Source: Dryocosmus kuriphilus (Eukaryota > Arthropoda > Insecta > Hymenoptera > Cynipidae). From it: a DNA stretch of 64,000 bases. Within the stretch, counting starts at the first letter, position 1. Each line of letters begins with the position of its first letter. The DNA lies in assembly GCA_038277395.1 (NCBI GenBank), contig CM076196.1, positions 86,617,786-86,681,785 on the forward strand, given 5' to 3'. The position numbers and the translations under genes were made by a program. Positions 58,441-64,000 of the stretch are shown here, in pieces. The notes beneath the pieces are model-generated. The model did not search any database, was not told the DNA's origin, and saw only the letters and a list, made by a program, of their open reading frames with translations.

Positions 58441-59399
58441 ATATCTGTTTGTGCCTGTAAAAAAGATTATCTTATTTCTTAGTTGTGGGTGAAGGTCCAA
58501 AAAATGCAATTTGCTCAGTTCTTCACAGTAATAATATATATATTTTACACAACACAAAAGAAAAACAGAATTTATTTACAGAATTGTCGAGAGATGACAA
58601 ATTGAATAAAGTAGAGTTAGCGAACAGAAATTTTGAGTAATGTTATGCGACCGATGGTTGAAAGGTATCTAACAGAATTTTGTGTCGAAAAGGTACATTG
58701 AAGTTCAAGTCGAAATACCGGTAGTGGGAGTTTTGACCAATCAGGCTGTAACATTTGTCGGAGTCCGAATGCGACCCACCCTCTACAGAAGGGCAGGCAA
58801 TGCGACGTGACAATCTTTGGATTTTCCCATAATAAATTACCCTAAGACGGTCGTCCTTGGTTTCGCCGAAGGTTTCTCTCATTTATCTTGATGGTCGCAT
58901 CATGAAATATCCAAGATTGTCCGCACAGTAAAATTTCTCGAGAACTAGCAGATTTAGAAGAATGCTTAATCCTAAACAAATGTACGCCTCACGTTTTGAA
59001 ATGAAAGGAAACCTTCCCAGAAAATAAATTTTCTAGCTACAAAGATTTTCTCTAAGTAGTCTCTAAATTATTTATTAGCAATTTATCATTATTTATATAT
59101 AGGACTGAACATAGTGATTACTATGATCTCTAATTTCCCATAAGAACAAGTAACAAGGTATCTTTGTAAAACCTGATTGTTACCCCAATATCATTCCTAT
59201 AATTTTGAGATCTCCGCAAGATTTCCACACATGAGCTGCGTAATTGATTTTTTTCAAAACTAGTTTGAAGTTATTGTACTCCTCCTTTAGCTGTGTTGAG
59301 TGTGCAATTTGTACTAGTGCGTAGACATTGGTATCATGCAGCAATACTCTTTTTAAACTCCGTTTCTATGAATTAATAAATAGACTCCAATCTTTATCG
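58441..59399. other. Middle of the 4.2-kb element, not recognisably coding
   Basis: The central part of the unknown-function protein, expected here, is not readable. A GC-richer block at 58620-58900 with a 79-codon minus-strand frame may be a later insertion or a decayed region. Confidence 0.4.
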
Positions 59400-59987
59400 T
59401 TATATAAGTCTGGCTTCAAATCCTTCATTAATCCTCCTTTTTTCAGTTTCTTCTTCCTTGAAATATTTCCTAAAATTCTTTTTTCTGTTCCTATAAAAAG
59501 TTGATTTTGTACCTTTGGATAGCAAATTTTTCTTTTTCAAACCTGAAGCTAGATATTGTGCCCCATCTTTAAGAAGTCCTAAGTCTCTCACAAAATCGTT
59601 CATTTCCTCCTGTGTAAATGTTCCACGATTACAATTCTTTAGTCCACTTGGTAAATACTCCTCACCATTATAATCATCATCATCATCATCACCATGTGCA
59701 TTGTCATCATCATTGTTTACAATGCCACTTGTATCTGCTTCTTTGGTATTATTAACAATCGCCACCTTTTCCAAAGCTGAAATTGCATCTTCATATTCAA
59801 CATTGGTCTTTTCAGACTTAACAGCTTTCACAACGGTAGAAACGTCTGCATAAACAATTTTTTCTTTGTTTCTTACGTTGAACACCGCCACATTGTTAAT
59901 GCAGAAGTAACATTCTTCTTGGCGAAGCGGTTTTGTCCAGACCATTGGTTTCGTGAACTTTAGAGATGTTATAATATTACATATCAT
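59400..59987 (-). pseudogene. Transposon-borne protein of unknown function, N-terminal half
   Basis: A frame of 195 codons. It begins MICNIITSLKFTKPMVWTKP and has a Cys motif ECYFCINNVAVFN. A long acidic stretch (DDDNAHGDDDDDDYNGEEYL) is followed by FTQEEMNDFVRDLGLLKDGA and ASGLKKKNLL. In the relatives I remember, the order is a W-rich start, DCYFC, a linker, then LNDLVRDLDL and GSRL, followed by the part now at 58440-57731. So this and 57731-58440 are pieces of one gene. The frame may continue upstream past 59987, because the first residues already match the family's interior. Confidence 0.65.
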
Positions 59988-60832
59988 GTGTGGAGCCCAT
60001 TTTTCATATTGGTTTGTAACCTATATGTTTTACCTGTTAGATATTTCTCGCTAATTTTAATTTCACGAGAATGTTTATTTTATTCGTATATGTTTGTGTA
60101 ATTAATCAGGTACGATTGTATGAAAACTTTTTTATTTAAGTACGTGTAAATTTGAAAGTAACATTTTATAAAAAGATAAATCCATTAGCGTACAAATAGC
60201 GTGCGTATCATGCGAGCTTCGATACAATTGCTGCCTTATCGCTCTCTCACAATAATTTTGACACCCTCATGCCCTCGACCTCCCACTCTCGTCACTCCAT
60301 ACTCCAAATAACGGCAGTCAGCACCAATACATGAGATGTGTGCGCGATCGTGAAATCGAAGAATTAAAAATTACATGCGTTTTGAACATGTAAACTAAAA
60401 CACTCCTTATAAATCTTTTGTACAGATTCTCCCTAGCGGACCGCGTGAACGCAATAGTTAACGCTACAGCGTAACCCTAAAGTAACCTCGCAATATAATT
60501 AATAAATGCAACAAAATAAATACTTAAAATGTTGTAATTGTAATTCTATGCTTAAATTAATGTTAGAAAATGACAATGTCTTCATTAACACAGTGGATCG
60601 GAAAACGAATCATTCTTATACACATCACCTTTCGGGGCATTTGTCGTCTCTCCCAGTATACTCCGTGTTAGCAGGTTCTTTCAGGTGTTATCACCTTGAA
60701 TTGCCGTTGCAAGATTCCTTGTATCTCTGTTATCTCTTGTCACTCGAAATCGAATGAGTCGATGCTCCGTATATTAGCTCACATTGTCAACTCTTTGATA
60801 AGAAAACAATCACCAACCAGTGTTAATGCTGT

Positions 60833-60930
60833 GCTTCCATAGATCCGAAGACATAAAAGATCCAAGACATAAAAGGAATGGAGCATGCGGATATCAAGGA
60901 CAATGGGACGTAAACATGATGGTTTTTTGA
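60833..60930 (+). pseudogene. Inverted duplicate of the unknown-function coding segment
   Basis: GGATATCAAGGACAATGGGA reads YQGQWDVNMMV on the plus strand, the same protein segment as RRYQERWDVNMMV on the minus strand at about 57850-57890. The inverted arms of the element therefore extend into coding sequence. Confidence 0.8.
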
Positions 60931-61440
60931 GGTTAGGGAAGAATCCTGACGAGACAAAATGGGCTTCGGATTCAGCGACCTCAAGAACGTAGAAATATTA
61001 TGGTCTAATTTGCCTGTCATGAAGTTTTTTCTTTTTGAATTTCGAAACTTTGACATCAGATTCATCATCAGCGACCCCAAACACCCCAGTATATAATATT
61101 TCAAATAAATCTAAAAAGTTTTAAATAAACTCCTCCTCCATATTGGATCCGCGATTGTGAATTTCAAAACGTTTGTCATCAGCGATCTCAAGAACCCTAG
61201 CATACAACGTTTCAAATAAATCCAAATAGTTTTTAATATTCTTGTCTTCCCGCAGGATCCGTCATATTTTTTTGAAGTTATAAAAAAATCTTGACGCGAT
61301 GGAGCAAATCTGACATCAGATTCGTGTTCAGCGGGCCAAAATGTATAAGAGTATGGTGGTCTAGTCTGCAGGCCAAGACACTTTTTTTTGTGTGCCTGTG
61401 TTATGAATGTCATTTGATATTAGGTACATTTAAAATCATT

Positions 61441-61602
61441 TATGCCTTATGTTTGGTAAGTAGGTCCAAAAAAGAAAATGGCATCAACTCTATACGTTTG
61501 TATGAACCATGGCAATGCAAGTAGACGTCAGAGTTCATACAAACGTGTATAGAGTTGACGCCATTTTTATTTTTGGACCTGCTCCCCAAAACATAAGGCA
61601 TA
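61441..61602. repeat. Near-perfect hairpin, ~68-bp arms
   Basis: TATGCCTTATGTTTGGTAAG to GTTTGTATGAAC (61441-61507) is inverted at about 61531-61602 (GTTCATACAAACGTGTATAG to ACATAAGGCATA), with a loop of about 22 bp. It lies just outside the 4.2-kb element in BTBD7 intron 3. It may be a MITE or a double-stranded-RNA-forming hairpin. Confidence 0.9.
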
Positions 61603-62286
61603 CATGCTTTTGAGTGTACATGAAATTACACAATTTAAAAAAAATTTACGATTCCAATTTAAAATTTTGAAAGCTTTGAGTTTAAAATGTTCAATTTAGA
61701 ATATTTTTTAAACCTAAAATTAAGTAATTTAGAATAACTAATTTTAAAAAGCCTTAGTTTTAAGGATTCTTTAAAATTATTTAATTTTGTAAAAGTTACT
61801 GATTAAAAAATTTATAGTTTTTAAAGCTTGTTTAAAGGATTAATTATCAAATTTTCACAGCATTAAATCTAAAAATCTTCAATATTGCAGGTTTCCAATT
61901 TTTAATTGCAGAATATTAAAAGCTTCTGTGTAGATATTGATACAATTCTAAGTACTTCCACTAAAAAATTATTCAATTTTGAACGCTTGAAGTGTGGAAA
62001 AGTTCGATAAAATGTTTTCTTCAAAAAAATGTATTTCAATTACAATTATTTGTATCAGTAAGCAATTTTTATTTTATTCAAAGAAGAATAATTTGCAGTT
62101 GAAAAACCTCGTTGTTTTCGCTATTTTAATCTTTTCTGTCTTTTAATCTAATGTTGAAGAAGGACGGAAACAGAAAATGTCCCTAAAAAGGTCGTCACCA
62201 TGTGGCAAATCGCTGAATGAAAAAAAATGCAAACTAATTAAAACAATTTTCAAAAAGACGACACTCAAATCTTCTTTTAATTTAAG
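61603..62286. other. AT-rich 3' part of BTBD7 intron 3
   Basis: No gene is seen. It ends in a TTTAATTTAAG acceptor. Many short AATTTTGAAA-like words occur, as elsewhere in the introns. Confidence 0.5.
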
Positions 62287-62837
62287 GTTATGGTGCTCGC
62301 ATATGCTTGGAACTGAGAACCCCGAGTCTGGAGGTATCGATGTTCTCAGCATTGCTACGATATTTATACACGGGTGATATATGTCCACACGATTCGTCAT
62401 TGGATACAAATCTTTTACGTCGACTGGGCGAGGAATTCGGCACTCCAAATCCTCTCGAACATGATCTCAGATACTTACTGGACACCGGTGATTATGCAGA
62501 CGCGGCACTAGTTTTCACGTCAGATAATGATTACCAAAGACCGGATAGCGGAAGTTCCGAATATGGATTCCGGCCAAAATTAGAGCTACCATGTCACAAA
62601 GCAATACTCTCAGCGCGATCTCCATTCTTTCGAAACCTCATACAGAGAAGAACGAGATCGGGGGAAGATCACACAGAAAGGGCGCTTCATATTCCAACTA
62701 GAATAGTCTTGGATGAGAGTGTCATTCCTAAAAGATATGCGAGGGTGTTGCTCCATGCTGTTTATCTAGATATTGTCGATTTGTCCTTAATTTTAAGAGG
62801 CAGTGGCTGTGGAAATAGCGCTGGAAGTCTTGGAGAG
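62287..62837 (+). CDS. BTBD7: BTBD7, third coding exon (end of BTB1, second BTB)
   Basis: Entry phase 1 (G-GT gives glycine), exit phase 0, donor GTATTT. It encodes FSALLRYLYTGDI and LGEEFGTPNPLEHDLRYLL, which complete the first BTB. The second BTB follows at about residues 226-342: YADAALVF, LPCHKAILSARSPFFRNLIQ, HIPTRIVLDESVIPKRYARV and LDIVDLSLILRG. These follow vertebrate BTBD7 (LSEEFGTPNSL, HKAVISARSPFFRNLLQRR, TRIILDESIIPKKYA) almost residue by residue, so a paired-BTB architecture is kept. The exon is separated from the previous one by 8.5 kb of transposon-filled intron. Confidence 0.95.
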
Positions 62838-62986
62838 GTATTTACACATTTTTTCGTTTCCACATCTATTCAATTTACAATATGTTCGCTTAAAAAATTA
62901 TAATAGCTTAATCAGTTACACAAGTTATGTCCTTCTCTAGAATTTCATTATATGAAATTAATGAATGTTTGTGTTTCTTTTTAAAG

Positions 62987-63150
62987 GTTCAAGCACTGAC
63001 GCACACAGGTCGAATGCGACCGAGTCCTCTAGAGGAAGCAATGGAACTCTATCAAATAGGCAGATTTATCGAGCTCGACATTCTTTCTCAAGGCTGTGAA
63101 GATCTCATATTAGAATGGCTCACTCTCGACTCTCTTCCAACTGTGCTTCG
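62987..63150 (+). CDS. BTBD7: BTBD7, fourth coding exon
   Basis: Acceptor TTTTAAAG, donor GTAATA, entry phase 0, exit phase 2. It encodes VQALTHTGRMRPSPLEEAME, then LYQIGRFIELDILSQGCEDL and ILEWLTLDSLPTVLR. The EEAMELYxIxxFxExxxLxQGCEDxI pattern of BTBD7 is kept; it closes the second BTB and starts the BACK region. The preceding intron is 149 bp and the next is 89 bp, in contrast to the long upstream introns. Confidence 0.94.
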
Positions 63151-63239
63151 GTAATATTAAATTGCTAATCTTCCCCATTTTTAATTATCTTCTTTGAATT
63201 TACAAGGATTAAATTCACCGAAAATCCGTTTGACCACAG

Positions 63240-63624
63240 ATGGGGAAGTCAGCCACACGGATCCGCTTGGGTTCACAGACAGGCTCTCCATTACCTCAGG
63301 GAGGAATTCCAGCCAGTAGCTTCTTCCCCGATGCTTCACCAGTTAGACCTTGTGCACTTGTCAAACGTTCTCAAGAGCCATTTTCTTCAGGCGAGCGAAC
63401 TAGAAGTACTACAGGCTGTGCTCAAGTGGGGTGAACAAGAGCTGGTGCGACGAATGGAGGATAGAGAACCGAATTTACTCAGTCACACGGTTCATTCTGT
63501 GGCGAGGAAAGGTGTTAAAAAAAGGGATCTTAGTGATATAGAGTTACGGGAAATACTGAGCGAGCTTTTGCCACTTGTTAGGATGGACCACGTTTTACCA
63601 CCTAATAGCGAAATTCTTTTACAG
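63240..63624 (+). CDS. BTBD7: BTBD7, fifth coding exon (BACK region), gene continues past window
   Basis: Acceptor CCACAG, entry phase 2 (CG plus A gives Arg), donor GTGTGT, exit phase 0. It encodes WGSQPHGSAWVHRQALHYLR, then FLQASELEVLQAVLKWGEQE, DREPNLLSHTVHSVARKG, VKKRDLSDIELREILSELLP and MDHVLPPNSEILLQ. The match to vertebrate BTBD7 is close (WVHRQALHFL, DREPNLLSGTAHSV, LREILSSLLP). Coding sequence from 50772 totals 524 residues to this donor. Vertebrate BTBD7 is over 1,100 residues, so the long C-terminal part lies to the right. Confidence 0.95.
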
Positions 63625-64000
63625 GTGTGTATTTTTTTAGTTATTTAAAGGGGATAAAAGGTTTTATGTGCAGGGCAAATAATTTCATATATAAGTCTTA
63701 TAGATTTATTAACTTCAAATGAAACGTTACAAAAAATGAAGCATTTTTATTGAGAAGCCTTAGAATTGAGTAAATTTAAATTAAAAACGTTAATTAAATA
63801 TTCTAAATTGAAATGTTAGAAATAAAATTTTCCATTTCAGATTTAAGGGGGTCATTCCGTGTGACGGCCTGTTTTTTAAGCATTTTTTTGGATCTTTTTT
63901 TTGACGAAAAATAAAAAGATAGAACTTTGAATTTTTTATCATTTATTTATATTATTGTTTCGAGAGTGTGTATATAAATTTTCAACCAAAAATCTCCACT
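63625..64000. other. Start of BTBD7 intron 6, right edge of window
   Basis: No further exon is seen. GGGGGTCATTCCGTGTGACG at about 63846 looks like a dispersed-repeat end, but no second copy is in the window. Confidence 0.4.

Larger units (their letters stand above)
57237..61403 (-). mobile_element. 4.2-kb transposon with long inverted ends, unknown-function protein
   Basis: The left end CACAAGCACACAAAAAAAAG and the right end (reversed) CACAGGCACACAAAAAAAAG are inverted. TTA occurs at 57237-57239 and 61401-61403, a possible 3-bp target duplication. The arms (about 57240-57905 and 60833-61400) include two or three ~120-bp subrepeats and even the same stretch of the internal coding region. CACA ends with a 3-bp duplication would fit the CMC (CACTA-like) group, but this is only a hypothesis. 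The element occupies BTBD7 intron 3. Confidence 0.75.

Overview
This is a eukaryotic, AT-rich window from an arthropod, most probably an insect. The evidence is intron-containing animal genes (BTBD7, COX8, a cytosolic dipeptidase relative) inside a dense mass of arthropod-type transposons: Tc1, pogo-like, I-group and RTE-like LINEs, TTAA elements and foldbacks. A hymenopteran is possible, but I cannot show it from the sequence. I see no rRNA, tRNA, CRISPR array or bacterial-type operon.

Layout. 1-4.7 kb is a satellite of about eleven ~433-bp units, running into a tail that reappears with a single unit at 22.2-22.9 kb. 5.2-13.9 kb is a three-level nest: a nearly intact 6.1-kb LINE (14-bp target duplication) sits inside a decayed Tc1 element, which sits inside a pogo-like DDE transposase pseudogene. 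14.8-31.3 kb carries at least seven copies of an interspersed repeat bounded by ACATTCTCATC. One copy is split by a 2.6-kb foldback transposon with 8-bp target duplications, and RTE-like LINE pieces lie at 21.2-24.3 kb. 29.5-41.3 kb holds MITEs, a degenerate tandem repeat, a poly(A) retroposon and a LINE with a 5' inversion of the twin-priming kind.

The host genes lie in the right third. COX8 (minus strand, two exons) has a decayed-looking tandem paralogue downstream. BTBD7 (plus strand) starts near 48.4 kb and runs off the window after 63.6 kb. Five coding exons with matching phases give 524 residues before the last visible donor site. Its second intron contains, on the opposite strand, a spliced but disrupted M20 dipeptidase (CNDP2-like) pseudogene that has lost most metal ligands. 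Its 8.5-kb third intron is packed with inverted-repeat transposons, including an element carrying an arthropod transposon-associated protein of unknown function.

The most interesting thread joins the two ends of the window. The tail of the satellite's parent repeat shares a ~110-bp module (containing AAAATGGCGGATCCAATATGG-like sequence) with the terminal subrepeats of the unknown-function element at 57.2-61.4 kb. The satellite may therefore have grown out of a non-autonomous relative of that element. The genes do not form a pathway; COX8 and BTBD7 are independent host genes that have accumulated nested insertions in introns and flanks.
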